Shown one piece after another: positions 16,310 to 26,021 of a DNA stretch of 64,000 nt. Origin of the DNA: Paenibacillus nasutitermitis (GTDB lineage Bacteria; Bacillota; Bacilli; Paenibacillales; Paenibacillaceae); contig NZ_BMHP01000007.1 of NCBI RefSeq assembly GCF_014641075.1, forward strand, positions 124,001-188,000, in the 5' to 3' direction. Made by a program: the position numbers and the translations under genes. Numbering within the stretch: position 1 is the first letter of the stretch; each line of letters opens with the position of its first letter. Below the pieces are notes generated by a model. The model saw only the letters and a list, made by a program, of their open reading frames with translations, was not told the origin of the DNA and did no database searches.

Positions 16310-16338
16310 TTGAAATTCGGAAGCAAAATCGGTATTAT
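16310..16338 (+). promoter_or_regulatory. Sigma-A promoter of groESL
   Basis: TTGAAA (16310-16315), a 17 bp spacer and TATTAT (16333-16338), placed just upstream of the CIRCE operator. Confidence 0.8.
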
Positions 16339-16350
16339 TAAAATTGGTTG

Positions 16351-16377
16351 TTAGCACTTAACAGTTGCGAGTGCTAA
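16351..16377 (+). promoter_or_regulatory. CIRCE operator (HrcA binding site)
   Basis: TTAGCACTT-N9-GAGTGCTAA, one mismatch from the consensus TTAGCACTC-N9-GAGTGCTAA. It starts 12 bp after the -10 box, where HrcA would repress groESL. Confidence 0.95.
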
Positions 16378-16415
16378 TATATGAGAAGCAACAAAATCAA
16401 AAGGAGGCTATTTTC

Positions 16416-16697
16416 ATGATCAGACCTTTGGGTGAACGCGTATTGGTTGAACCAATCGCGAAAGAAGAAACGACCGCAAGCGGAATTTTGCTGCCGGACA
16501 CGGCGAAAGAAAAGCCGCAAGAAGGCAAAGTAATTGCAGTAGGAAGCGGCACGCTTAAAGACGGCGCCCGCATCGCTCTTGAAGTAAAAGAAGGCGACCG
16601 TGTATTGTTCTCCAAATATGCTGGCACCGAAGTGAAATACGAAGGTAAAGAGCTGTTGATTATGAAAGAAAGCGACATCCACGCCATCCTGGGATAA
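16416..16697 (+). CDS. groES: Co-chaperonin GroES
   Basis: A 93-residue GroES, the lid of the GroEL folding chamber. It has the family pattern IRPLGERVLVEPI, the mobile loop EETTASGILLPDTAKEKPQE (residues ~16-35) and GKELLIMKESDI at the C-terminus. AAGGAGG precedes the ATG. Expression should be heat-inducible through HrcA/CIRCE just upstream. It is cotranscribed with groEL. Confidence 0.98.
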   Translation: MIRPLGERVLVEPIAKEETTASGILLPDTAKEKPQEGKVIAVGSGTLKDGARIALEVKEGDRVLFSKYAGTEVKYEGKELLIMKESDIHAILG

Positions 16698-16832
16698 GCC
16701 GAGCGCTTTGACTACAAACATACATGGTACCAATTACTTATGATGGGCCTGCCCCATCAGGTTTGCCACATCATCAAGCAAGTTTTGGTTTAACGGTAAC
16801 AGGAACGATCATTTATTAGGAGGTAATCGATA

Positions 16833-18470
16833 ATGGCAAAGGAAATTAAATTTGGCGAAGACGCTCGTCGCGCGATGCTGCGCGGAGTGGACGCTCTTGC
16901 AAATGCGGTTAAAGTTACACTCGGTCCTAAAGGCCGCAACGTGGTTCTGGAGAAAAAATTCGGCAGCCCGTTGATCACAAACGATGGTGTATCCATTGCG
17001 AAGGAAATCGAGCTGGAAGACGCGTTTGAGAACATGGGCGCACAGCTCGTTAAAGAAGTTGCAACCAAAACAAATGACGTTGCCGGTGACGGTACGACTA
17101 CAGCTACGGTTCTGGCGCAAGCGATGATCCGCGAAGGCCTCAAAAACGTAACGGCAGGCGCTAACCCGATGGTTATCCGCAAAGGGATCGAGAAAGCTGT
17201 TCGCGCTGCGGTTGAAGAATTGAAATCCATTGCTAAACCAATCGAAGGCCAACAATCGATCGCTCAGGTTGCTTCTATCTCGTCAGGCGACGAGGAAGTC
17301 GGCCAATTGATCGCTGAAGCTATGGACAAAGTCGGCAACGACGGCGTTATCACGGTTGAAGAGTCTAAGGGCTTCGTAACGGAGCTTGAAGTGGTTGAAG
17401 GTATGCAGTTTGACCGTGGATATGTTTCCGCTTATATGATTACGGATACGGATAAAATGGAAGCTGTTCTCGACAATCCATATATCCTGATTACGGATAA
17501 AAAAATCTCGAACATCCAAGATATTTTGCCGGTTCTGGAGAAGGTTGTTCAATCAGGCAAACAGCTGCTGCTTATTGCTGAAGATATCGAAGGCGAAGCG
17601 ATGACTACGCTGATCGTCAACAAACTGCGCGGCACATTCACATGCGTCGGCGTTAAAGCTCCGGGCTTCGGCGATCGCCGCAAAGCGATGCTGGGCGATA
17701 TTGCAGCTCTTACCGGCGGACAAGTAATCACCGAAGAGCTTGGCCTGGAATTGAAATCCACAACTCTCGAGCAGTTGGGTTCTGCCCGTCAAATCCGTGT
17801 TACGAAAGAAAACACGATCATCGTTGACGGAAGCGGCGACAAATCGGATATCGATGTTCGCATTAGCCAAATCCGTGCTCAATTGGAAGAAACAACTTCC
17901 GACTTCGACCGTGAAAAGCTGCAAGAGCGTCTTGCGAAGCTGTCCGGCGGCGTAGCTGTTATCAAAGTCGGTGCAGCAACGGAAACCGAATTGAAAGAGC
18001 GCAAATTGCGCATCGAAGATGCTCTTAACTCCACCCGCGCAGCGGTTGAAGAAGGTATCGTATCCGGTGGCGGTACTGCACTCGTGAACGTATATAAAGC
18101 TGTCACAGCTGTAAATGCAACGGGCGACGAGAAGACAGGCGTTAACATCGTGCTTCGCGCGCTGGAGGAGCCTGTACGCACTATCGCAGCGAATGCTGGC
18201 CAAGAAGGTTCGGTTATCGTTGAGCGCCTGAAAGGCGAGAAAGTCGGCGTTGGTTATAACGCGGCTACTGGCGAGTGGGTTGATATGTTCACAGCCGGTA
18301 TCGTTGATCCTGCGAAAGTAACGCGTTCCGCACTGCAAAACGCAGCTTCCGTAGCGGCTATGTTCCTGACAACCGAAGCGGTTGTTGCGGACAAACCGGA
18401 AAAAGACAAACCAGCCATGCCTGATATGGGCGGCATGGGTGGAATGGGCGGCATGGGCGGCATGATGTAA
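16833..18470 (+). CDS. groEL: Chaperonin GroEL
   Basis: A 545-residue HSP60 chaperonin with standard landmarks: KFGEDARRAMLRGVD at the start, ATP-binding VAGDGTTTATVLAQ near residue 85, IAEDIEGEAMTTL in the apical domain, GIVSGGGTALV near 410, and the C-terminal tail of GGM repeats ending in MM. The length is normal. TTAGGAGGT is upstream. Codon use is strongly biased, as expected for an abundant protein. It is the second gene of the CIRCE-controlled operon. Confidence 0.99.
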   Translation: MAKEIKFGEDARRAMLRGVDALANAVKVTLGPKGRNVVLEKKFGSPLITNDGVSIAKEIELEDAFENMGAQLVKEVATKTNDVAGDGTTTATVLAQAMIREGLKNVTAGANPMVIRKGIEKAVRAAVEELKSIAKPIEGQQSIAQVASISSGDEEVGQLIAEAMDKVGNDGVITVEESKGFVTELEVVEGMQFDRGYVSAYMITDTDKMEAVLDNPYILITDKKISNIQDILPVLEKVVQSGKQLLLIAEDIEGEAMTTLIVNKLRGTFTCVGVKAPGFGDRRKAMLGDIAALTGGQVITEELGLELKSTTLEQLGSARQIRVTKENTIIVDGSGDKSDIDVRISQIRAQLEETTSDFDREKLQERLAKLSGGVAVIKVGAATETELKERKLRIEDALNSTRAAVEEGIVSGGGTALVNVYKAVTAVNATGDEKTGVNIVLRALEEPVRTIAANAGQEGSVIVERLKGEKVGVGYNAATGEWVDMFTAGIVDPAKVTRSALQNAASVAAMFLTTEAVVADKPEKDKPAMPDMGGMGGMGGMGGMM

Positions 18471-18560
18471 TAAGGGGGATAAACCCTTTATGTAGCAAGG
18501 ATTTTACTAAAGGAAAATCAGGGTTGACCCTATGTTGACCCGATAATGTAATAAAAAAAA

Positions 18561-18608
18561 GAGGCTTCTCATGAGTTCATTGAACTTATGGGAAGCTTCT
18601 TTTTTTTG
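18561..18608 (+). terminator. Terminator of groESL
   Basis: A long stem (GAGGCTTCTCATGAGTTCA with TGAACTTATGGGAAGCTTC) followed by nine T residues. Confidence 0.9.
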
Positions 18609-18884
18609 TGAACCGCTTTTACGCTGAACGTCTGGGAGAGAAGTTTCATTTGCTAAATTTTCAGCGGCGGATTCTGTTTTGGTTCGGTGTTCCGGACTGA
18701 TTTTTTATAATATCTTGGAGTTGTAAGCTCCAACTTTCGAAATAGATTGGAAAAATAATGCTCGTTTTTTAATCCTGTGCGATATGCAATTTCACGAAAC
18801 GTTATATGCCGTCATCATGCTTATCTGTTAGTTGGGAATGATTATGCCAGGCGCCTGGTGGAATTAAAAAGATTCACCTGCATG

Positions 18885-19203
18885 AATTTCAAATTGCTGA
18901 TCATCGATCATAGTCAGGAGAGTTCCTTCGGACAAACCAGCGGTTTACGGCCACGCTGGATGCGGCGAAGTACAAGTTGCTCTATCTGTCGGACTCTAAG
19001 CTTACGCCACGCCACTTCTACAAAGGAATGTTGAACAACTCGGGTGCGTGTCGAAATTTTACCGCGGTGATGCTAAGCGGCAACTTCATCGGGAAGTAGA
19101 ACTTATGCGCCGTATCCATCGTCTGCAGCCTGTTGTTGTCGTTGACGAAGCGCATCTCCTATTCGATATGCGTAAGAAAGACACGTATCAGGTCGAAATC
19201 TAA
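18885..19203 (+). pseudogene. Decayed insertion-sequence ATPase (ExeA/TniB-like)
   Basis: Fragments of an AAA ATPase that accompanies some transposases. One frame gives RFTATLDAAKYKLLYLSDSK then LTPRHFYKGML; after a frameshift near 19048 another frame gives SKFYRGDAKRQLHREVELMR and a Walker B-like VVVVDEAHLL. The Walker A region upstream is no longer intact, and the C-terminus is missing after 19203. The gene is dead. The rest of 18609-19660 shows nothing I can support, apart from a short reverse frame at 19384-19578 of unknown meaning. This marks the left border of the AT-rich accessory region. Confidence 0.75.
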
Positions 19204-19662
19204 ATGAACGGGAAAGCCCTAATCTGACTTTCCCGTTTGAATACAATTCAAGGTCAGCATTCCCGTCAAATCGAGGATAACTAACACCGTCTATTGTCGG
19301 ACAGAGTAGATTAGTTGTAACAATGGACATTGCAGCTTTTATGCATTCATATTGGAATGCTTCATTTATGATCCTTGCTGCTGTTAGTGGTGAACCTTTA
19401 TCAATTTACGTACTTTTGAATTGGCTAGTAAGCCTTGATATAGCTGATCATTATATTTTAGGATTGTCCCTGAAGTTCTTTTGATGACGAACAAAGACGG
19501 CGAAAACAGGAATATCCGGGGCGAAATCCGTTTGGATTGAGAGCAGAACCGTTGTGGTTTTATGGGTATTAAACACAAGAGAAGCCACTAGGTAAAGTAT
19601 CTATATTTTCATTTTCCGGAAAAGTTTGAAAACGGACCTTTGCTCCAGTAGAAAATAGCAGA

Positions 19663-19764
19663 TTCGGATAAAAAGCAGAATATTGGAGTCCCTATAGCTG
19701 TTGATTTGGTAGGGAAGTCTTAATATAGGAGTTTTTTTTCCTGATCATCCATGCGTATATAGAG
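19663..19764 (+). promoter_or_regulatory. Promoter region copy A (shared with 26022-26120)
   Basis: A ~100 bp block that recurs before the second permease gene. Shared elements in order are ATTCGGATAAAAAGCA (19663), TTGGAGTC (19684), TAGGGAAGTC (19711), AGGAGTTT (19728) and TATATAGAG (19756, -10-like). The repeated GGAGT-type sites upstream of and overlapping the -35 position suggest activator binding, plausibly by the AraC-type regulator at 23578-25923. Confidence 0.7.
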
Positions 19765-19921
19765 GACAGTATTAAATTGTTCTCAAAAGAAGCTATCAAA
19801 ATAAGGGGCTTTGAATTTAGGAGGGTAGAAGGCATATGGGATATATAGTTTGATTTTGGAGTCCCAATAAATGGAATAATGAACTAGCGTTATTTGAACA
19901 ATTAGAGAGGGGACTCGCATC

Positions 19922-20800
19922 ATGAGACGAAGGTCAACCATGGAAAATATTTTTACTGTTGGAAATTATTTTATTATGATTGTTTTTGCTTTCATTACAT
20001 TTTTCCCATTTTATTATATCATCATTTATTCCTTATCAGACCCTTCGGCTGCTCAAAATGGGCTCATTACTTTATGGCCCAAAGGATTCACCCTGATCAA
20101 TTATCAATCGGTGTTTAAGGTAGAGTATCTGGCCAACGCTACCTTGGTCACTTTGACGAGGACGGTGCTCGGAACTATACTCACTCTGATGGGATGCTCC
20201 TTATTCGCATACGGACTAACGAAATCGATCCTTCCCTTTCGGAAAACCATGTATCGATTGCTTATCATTTCGATGTACATCAGTTCAGGCCTGATTCCAA
20301 TGTATTTATTAATAACGATGCTTCATTTAAAAAATAACTTTCTCGTCTATGTCATCCCTTCTATCATCGCACCTTTCTTTCTAATTCTGATCAAAACCTA
20401 TATCGAACAGCTTCCTCCGGCTTTGGAAGAGGCGGCTATGGTCGAAGGGGCAGGGTACTTTGCAATCTTTTTTAAGATCGTACTGCCTTTATGTTTACCG
20501 ATCATGGCAACAATAGCGATATTTCAAGCGGTTAATCATTGGAATTCTTGGATGGACAATTTATTTTTTGTGACTGATTCACGATTGCTTACTTTGCAGA
20601 TGCTGCTGCTCAATTTGATCAAATCACACACGGTATCGGCAACAGCTGCGGCAACCAATGAGCTTTCTGGAATTAAGGTGACACCCAACTCAATCCGGAT
20701 GACCATTACCATTGTTGCAACCCTGCCTATTATGATAGTTTATCCCTTCCTGCAGCGTTTCTTTATCAAAGGGATCATGCTTGGAGCCGTTAAGGGTTGA
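19922..20800 (+). CDS. CUT1 sugar ABC transporter permease (LplC/YtcP type)
   Basis: A 292-residue inner-membrane permease with six predicted segments. The cytoplasmic EAA loop reads EEAAMVEGAGYFAIFFKIVL and contacts the ATPase (no ATPase gene here; these importers commonly share MsmX). The C-terminal FIKGIMLGAVKG is typical of the LplC subfamily. AGAGGGGA precedes the ATG. Its likely LplB partner is not adjacent but at 26160, beyond an inverted regulator, which is unusual. It is followed by the solute-binding lipoprotein gene. Confidence 0.9.
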   Translation: MRRRSTMENIFTVGNYFIMIVFAFITFFPFYYIIIYSLSDPSAAQNGLITLWPKGFTLINYQSVFKVEYLANATLVTLTRTVLGTILTLMGCSLFAYGLTKSILPFRKTMYRLLIISMYISSGLIPMYLLITMLHLKNNFLVYVIPSIIAPFFLILIKTYIEQLPPALEEAAMVEGAGYFAIFFKIVLPLCLPIMATIAIFQAVNHWNSWMDNLFFVTDSRLLTLQMLLLNLIKSHTVSATAAATNELSGIKVTPNSIRMTITIVATLPIMIVYPFLQRFFIKGIMLGAVKG

Positions 20801-20888
20801 TAAGCAAAAGGTACAAGGTTAAAATTCGACCATAGTGGCTTTATATACAGAGCTTGTCGTTGTTGTCTTATATAAAAGGAGGATCTCT

Positions 20889-22643
20889 ATGCCAACCAAA
20901 AAAATTAGAAATGCTGCACTTTTACTAGTCATTATGATGATCATCTCTTCAATCGCTGCCTGTTCGGGAGGAAACAAGAACAAGAACACTAGCAACATCA
21001 GCACCGATAATAAAAATACAGAAACGAGTACGCCATCGGCACCTGCGGTGATAGAGCCCGTTAAGCTAAAAGTATTTGCAGAATGGTTGACCAATCCGCT
21101 GAATAACAGTATTCCAAATGACCCGGTCATGCAGGAGATTACGAAGAAAACGGGGATAACGTTGGATTTTGAACCTTTCACCGGTGGCGGTGATGGTATT
21201 GCGAAACTAAGCGTGTTGCTCGCAAGCGATGATTTGCCGGATCTTATTATTACATCTGACGTAAGTATGGTTAATAAACTCATTCAAACGAAACAAGTGC
21301 TGCCGCTTGACGATTTGCTTAAAACGAACGGTTCTAACATTACAACCAATTTCCAGGATGCACTCGATAAGTATTCAGTCATTTATCCTAATGCGGATAA
21401 TAAGCATTATTTTGTGAAAGCTCTTATCGACAGTACGGAATTTAACCAGATTCACCATAGCAATGCATGGAATATTCGATGGGATCTTTATAAAAAATTG
21501 GGCAAGCCTAAGATGGATACACTGGATGAATATTTGGAAGTATTGAAGCAAATGCAACAATTGGAGCCCGTGAATAAAGAAGGTAAGAAAAATTATGGGT
21601 TGGGTGTTAATCTAGGCGATCCTTGGGGTATATTCATCGTCACTAAAGCAACAATGAACGCCCAAGGATTAATTGATAGTGGGAAAGCTACACATATTCT
21701 TGACCTCAATAAAAATGAAGTTGTTCCTTTCTTTACAGATCCAGAAGGAAAAATGTGGGATGTTATGAAGTTTTATAACAAGGCTTACCAGGAAGGTGTG
21801 CTGGATCCAGAATCCGTTACAATGAAGTTTGCTAACCTTGGAGAAAAAGCAGGCGCCGGACGATACATGTCATTACAAGCAGGTTGGTTAGGTACAACTG
21901 GAGGGGAGGAAAAATTCGTTACGGAGGGAACTCCAGAAAAGGGTTTTGTTCCGCTTCCTGTCTGGATGAATTCTGAGAAATCCTACTTGCTACCCAAGAA
22001 TGCGATCGGAAACCAATTCTTTTGGCTGGTCTCCGCAAAGAGCGCGCATCCAGAGCGAGTCATGGATCTAATGAATTATTTGGCAACACCACAAGGACTT
22101 GAATTGGTCACGAACGGGCCAGAAGGAATCGGCTGGGATATGGTGGATGGCAAACCTGTGTTGAAGCCGGAAATAATTGCACTCAAAAAAGCGGACCCGG
22201 AAAAATTCACGAAAACGGTTGCAGCTGGTCAATGGTTTCATTTATCCATCTATGGTTCAGAATTCGAGCCTAATGGAACGAGAACCAATTTCTACAGTGA
22301 ACCTGCCTTAATGCAAGAGGAATTTAAACCCTTCCAGAAGGACTTTCTACAAGATATGGGGTACACTTATCCATCAGAAGGACTTGATAAGATACCCAAT
22401 AACTCCTTCAGTAATGCGCTTATTGCTTCGATCAGTCCGCCTGTAGGTTCCGACATTGCCACAAAGGAAGCGAGCTTGAACACCTATATGGCAACAGCTG
22501 CAGCGGCGGTGATATTCTCCAAAACCGATGCGGACTTTGTTAAAGGGAAAGAAAAATTTATTAGTGAATTGAAAAAACTTGGCGCTGATGAAGTCTTTAA
22601 ATTTTATTATGACAAGTATGAAGAAATCAAAGGCAAAGAATAG
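20889..22643 (+). CDS. Extracellular solute-binding lipoprotein (CUT1)
   Basis: A 584-residue lipoprotein. The signal peptide ends in the lipobox SIAAC (Cys about residue 22), and a Ser/Asn/Thr/Lys-rich linker follows. The mature part is a large family 1 solute-binding protein of the LplA type (ASDDLPDLIITSD, LPLDDLLK). The ATG at 20889 is set by AAAAGGAGG; an in-frame start at 20835 has no such site. It captures an oligosaccharide or modified sugar for the 19922/26160 permeases. The substrate cannot be read from sequence. Confidence 0.9.
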   Translation: MPTKKIRNAALLLVIMMIISSIAACSGGNKNKNTSNISTDNKNTETSTPSAPAVIEPVKLKVFAEWLTNPLNNSIPNDPVMQEITKKTGITLDFEPFTGGGDGIAKLSVLLASDDLPDLIITSDVSMVNKLIQTKQVLPLDDLLKTNGSNITTNFQDALDKYSVIYPNADNKHYFVKALIDSTEFNQIHHSNAWNIRWDLYKKLGKPKMDTLDEYLEVLKQMQQLEPVNKEGKKNYGLGVNLGDPWGIFIVTKATMNAQGLIDSGKATHILDLNKNEVVPFFTDPEGKMWDVMKFYNKAYQEGVLDPESVTMKFANLGEKAGAGRYMSLQAGWLGTTGGEEKFVTEGTPEKGFVPLPVWMNSEKSYLLPKNAIGNQFFWLVSAKSAHPERVMDLMNYLATPQGLELVTNGPEGIGWDMVDGKPVLKPEIIALKKADPEKFTKTVAAGQWFHLSIYGSEFEPNGTRTNFYSEPALMQEEFKPFQKDFLQDMGYTYPSEGLDKIPNNSFSNALIASISPPVGSDIATKEASLNTYMATAAAAVIFSKTDADFVKGKEKFISELKKLGADEVFKFYYDKYEEIKGKE

Positions 22644-22679
22644 AGTGAAAATACTAATTATAAGGAGATTTGAAATCAC

Positions 22680-23486
22680 ATGAAAATGACAAAAGAACAA
22701 ATTGATTTTTTTGAAACCTTTGGATTCATTAAATTTCCCCAGCTGGTTTCTGACCGATTGGATTGGATTCTAGAGGAATTTACCCAAACTTTTTCAAATA
22801 CTGACCCACATGATGGTACCCGGCGCTCTTGTGTAGCCCCTTTCATCGATCAACGGATGAGTACATTACTTGACGATCCAAGAATTGAGGGGATTGGTTC
22901 TGCTCTGCTAGGGGACGATTTCAACTATATGGGAAGCGACGGGAACTATTACACAGGCAATACAAGCTGGCATAGGGATACTTATCAACCGAATCATAAG
23001 CATATCAAGATTGCCTTTTATCTTGACAGACTTGATGAGAACACAGGGGCACTGCGTGTGATTCCGGGAAGCCATCGCATGGAGGATCTATTCGGTAAGG
23101 ACTTAGGGGAAAAAACAAACAGGAGTGATTTGCACTGGGGTATAGGTGGGGAGAAGGTTCCAGCTTACGTGCTAGACGTTATTCCAGGAGATGTTCTGGT
23201 TTTTAACCACAATACATTTCATTCCGCCTGGAACGGGAGTGCCCACCGAAGAATGTTCACGATCAATTTGTGTGAGCGTTACAAAGATCATGAACATCAG
23301 GATTTGCTTGACTATATTGCAGGCGCATCCAGATTCTGGATTGACCGTTACTATTCAGAGGTCATGATGAATACGGCATCTCCAGAAAGAATGAAGCATC
23401 TGGAGCAAGTGATGGCTAATGATGGCCATCTGGCTGCATTAAGCGCACAAATGCGTTTGACGATGTCCGAGCCTGCAAGGGGATAG
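22680..23486 (+). CDS. PhyH-family Fe(II)/2-oxoglutarate dioxygenase
   Basis: A 268-residue cupin-fold oxygenase of the phytanoyl-CoA dioxygenase family. The iron triad is visible: H98 and D100 in SWHRDTY, and H181 in HNTFHSAW, with the 2-oxoglutarate-binding Arg shortly after (RRMFTINL). LRVIPGSHR is a strong family signature. It should hydroxylate a small molecule using Fe(II), O2 and 2-oxoglutarate in the cytoplasm. Its position directly after a sugar-binding protein suggests the substrate is the imported compound or a derivative (inference). No signal peptide. Confidence 0.88.
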   Translation: MKMTKEQIDFFETFGFIKFPQLVSDRLDWILEEFTQTFSNTDPHDGTRRSCVAPFIDQRMSTLLDDPRIEGIGSALLGDDFNYMGSDGNYYTGNTSWHRDTYQPNHKHIKIAFYLDRLDENTGALRVIPGSHRMEDLFGKDLGEKTNRSDLHWGIGGEKVPAYVLDVIPGDVLVFNHNTFHSAWNGSAHRRMFTINLCERYKDHEHQDLLDYIAGASRFWIDRYYSEVMMNTASPERMKHLEQVMANDGHLAALSAQMRLTMSEPARG

Positions 23487-23530
23487 CGAATTATCTGAAA
23501 AGGGTACTAAGTTTATATAATTTGCAAAAA

Positions 23531-23570
23531 AGCTGGTGTTTCCTGAAATAGGAGCATCAGCTATTTTTGG
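23531..23570. terminator. Bidirectional terminator
   Basis: AGCTGGTG pairs with CATCAGCT around a 16-base loop, followed by ATTTTTGG. It lies between the convergent PhyH and AraC-type genes. Confidence 0.6.
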
Positions 23571-23577
23571 TTATCGT

Positions 23578-25923
23578 CTAAGCTTTCTTAATTGCTTTAA
23601 CCCGTAAAAATTCTTTAGGTGGCACGCCGAATTTTAATTTAAATAAGCGAAAGAAGTTACTTTGGCTGGAAAACCCGCATTTCTCCATAATATCTTTTAT
23701 GGTCAGGTTCTGGTCGTTTAATAGCTCCATCGATGCTTCCAAACGAATTTCATTAATGTAATCCCCAATTGAAATCATCTCGTTTGTTTTAAAGGTGCGC
23801 CCCAGATAGGATGGCGACAGCTTTAGCTTATCGGCCACAGCTTGCAGACTCAAATTTGGGTCAACAAATTGCTGGTGAATTATTTCTTTAACTGTCTTAA
23901 GCAGGGCTATTTTCTTATCCTCGTTGTTCGTTTGAGGGATATTGATAATACCATCAATAATTTGCTCCATTTCTATTTGAATTTCATCTAAGGCCTCGAG
24001 CTTGAGAATCATTCGAGTTACGGGATCCAGATCGACAGAAATAGAATGGAGCCGGTTGTTGTTCAAATCACGTATCGTATATTTTATATCCATCAATAGA
24101 TTCAGTAATAAATAACTGATGCTGTCCGCATCATGCTGTCGGACTAATTGAAAATAATGAATTAAATCATTTTTACATCTCTCAGCCTGTCCAGATCGGA
24201 TACTATCCATCAAGTGTTTTTTAGGCTCGTCGAGTGATCCGGGTTTATTCTGTATGTTGTGTTCAGCTATCATTTCGGGGGTGATGATGCTTTGGCTGCC
24301 AAAAATCATTCTGTATTTGGCATTCTGAAGCAATATTTCATACTGCTGATTAATTTCATCATAGGATTCAATGGTTTTACTAACGACAAAGGATAAAGAG
24401 GCTTTGTAGAAATTCATAATCACACGCTGGGTATCTTGAAGCGCCAGCATCCAATAATCCGGCATAACATGATCATTAGCGAGCGGGCTGAATAATAGGG
24501 CTAATTGATCATTTCGCAAATTGATTATTTCCAGTTGGGCATAACGTACGACAAGTTCTTGCATAATGTTGGCGACCGCGAATAAAATCAGCTTTCGTTC
24601 TTTGTCACTATAATTCTGTAGCTGGTTTTCATTATCTAATAGTAGAATGGAAAGCCTGTATGGACCCAATTCGTTAATGGATAATTGATGCTGCACTATC
24701 AAGTCTTGAAACTCTGCGAGGTTCTCAAACGGTTTTTCCTGGACGATTCGTTGCAGGTAGTAGTTTTTGGCGATGTTAATCTTAAATCGATGGTCCTCGG
24801 TTAAATATTTTAACCTCTCCATAACAGAGCCGTAAGTGTCAGAAATGAAAGCCAGTTCCAACTTGTCATGGCTGTCTTTATAGCCCCCTATATCCGAGTT
24901 TCTATGCTTTTGAATTTGATCCATGAGTATTTCTACGGGCTGATATAGCTTATGAGAAACGAAGAATACGCAGATAATGGAAATTACTATGAAAAGCAAC
25001 GTCAGCAAAATAGATGAATTACGCAGTTGATCGATATTTTTCATCACATCTCGGTAAGGTTGAACTGTCGCCAATTCCCAATTCAATGATTTGAGCTTCA
25101 AGTGGGACATGACGTATTCCTCGTTTTGTATTTTTATAATGGAGGAACCGCTATTATTATTAACCGACTCTATGCGTTGATAGATACTTGCAGCTATATC
25201 TGTGCTTGCTTGAGAGCCAGAGGAGGGATCGTAAATAAACTTATCCTGGTCCAAAATATAGATGCTGCTTTGATCGGATTGCCCTGCTCGATTAAGATCA
25301 ATTAAATTATTAAACAACCATTCTGCCTTGATATTAATAATCAAGGCATTCTCATTTTTGTGGTATCCCCCAGAGGCAGAGTCGTACATCACTAGTGAGA
25401 AAATATAAACCGGTTGTTTCTTTTCAGTAAATTGATGAGGAATTAAGCTGAGCTTGGGTACCTGTTGCTTTCCGTCAAGCAGCTTACGAAACGTTGCGGT
25501 CATCATACTATCTTTATCGCGCAGGAAAGCATTTCCGCCTGAATATATAGTATCTGTTTTGCCATTGTACACAACTATGGAGTCTAAGTAGCTGGTTGAT
25601 TCCACATTATAATCTAGCTTGTGAGCTACAGCCAGCATGTCGAATAGCTCTAGGTCATCACGCGTCATTAGTAAATTAACATCATTGTTGAAGTAAAGCG
25701 ACATGAGCAGCTGTACAAACATTTGATGCATATAATCGGTGCTGTAGCTTAATTGGGTAAGAACCTTTCGATTCGCATTATCCAGCATTTTTAGCGAGTT
25801 CTTCTGAGAGTTGTAGATGAGTAGTGCCGACATTATGGAAATAACGAGTACGGAAAGCGCTGTAAATGAGATGAGGATACGGCTTAAATAACGTCTTGAT
25901 TTATAAATTTTCAAGAAAAACAT
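23578..25923 (-). CDS. Membrane-bound AraC-family regulator (YesS type)
   Basis: A 781-residue regulator. It has an N-terminal membrane segment (residues ~17-37), an extracytoplasmic sensor of about 250 residues, a second segment near 302-325 (LLTLLFIVISIICVFFVSH), a HAMP-like linker, a middle region, and a C-terminal AraC DNA-binding domain (residues ~675-781: LSLQAVADKLKLSPSYLGRT and IKDIMEKCGFSSQSNFFRLF). This architecture detects extracellular sugar and activates transport genes. It is inverted between the two permease transcripts and probably acts on the twin promoter regions at 19663 and 26022. Confidence 0.88.
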   Translation of the reverse strand: MFFLKIYKSRRYLSRILISFTALSVLVISIMSALLIYNSQKNSLKMLDNANRKVLTQLSYSTDYMHQMFVQLLMSLYFNNDVNLLMTRDDLELFDMLAVAHKLDYNVESTSYLDSIVVYNGKTDTIYSGGNAFLRDKDSMMTATFRKLLDGKQQVPKLSLIPHQFTEKKQPVYIFSLVMYDSASGGYHKNENALIINIKAEWLFNNLIDLNRAGQSDQSSIYILDQDKFIYDPSSGSQASTDIAASIYQRIESVNNNSGSSIIKIQNEEYVMSHLKLKSLNWELATVQPYRDVMKNIDQLRNSSILLTLLFIVISIICVFFVSHKLYQPVEILMDQIQKHRNSDIGGYKDSHDKLELAFISDTYGSVMERLKYLTEDHRFKINIAKNYYLQRIVQEKPFENLAEFQDLIVQHQLSINELGPYRLSILLLDNENQLQNYSDKERKLILFAVANIMQELVVRYAQLEIINLRNDQLALLFSPLANDHVMPDYWMLALQDTQRVIMNFYKASLSFVVSKTIESYDEINQQYEILLQNAKYRMIFGSQSIITPEMIAEHNIQNKPGSLDEPKKHLMDSIRSGQAERCKNDLIHYFQLVRQHDADSISYLLLNLLMDIKYTIRDLNNNRLHSISVDLDPVTRMILKLEALDEIQIEMEQIIDGIINIPQTNNEDKKIALLKTVKEIIHQQFVDPNLSLQAVADKLKLSPSYLGRTFKTNEMISIGDYINEIRLEASMELLNDQNLTIKDIMEKCGFSSQSNFFRLFKLKFGVPPKEFLRVKAIKKA

Positions 25924-26021
25924 AGGTCACGCCCCTTGGTTATTCATCACTTCTAAAGATTATATCGACCTATTATCTTTTGTGCTAGAGGAAACGAGGG
26001 TATTCGGCTGTTAGAATGCAT

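Noticed and set aside
17553..18338. 261-codon reverse frame opposite groEL
   Set aside because: It is a shadow of the biased groEL codons, with no start signal or domain.
19384..19578. 64-codon reverse frame that might be a transposase end
   Set aside because: It has no recognisable catalytic motif, and similarity to a transposase could not be established by eye.
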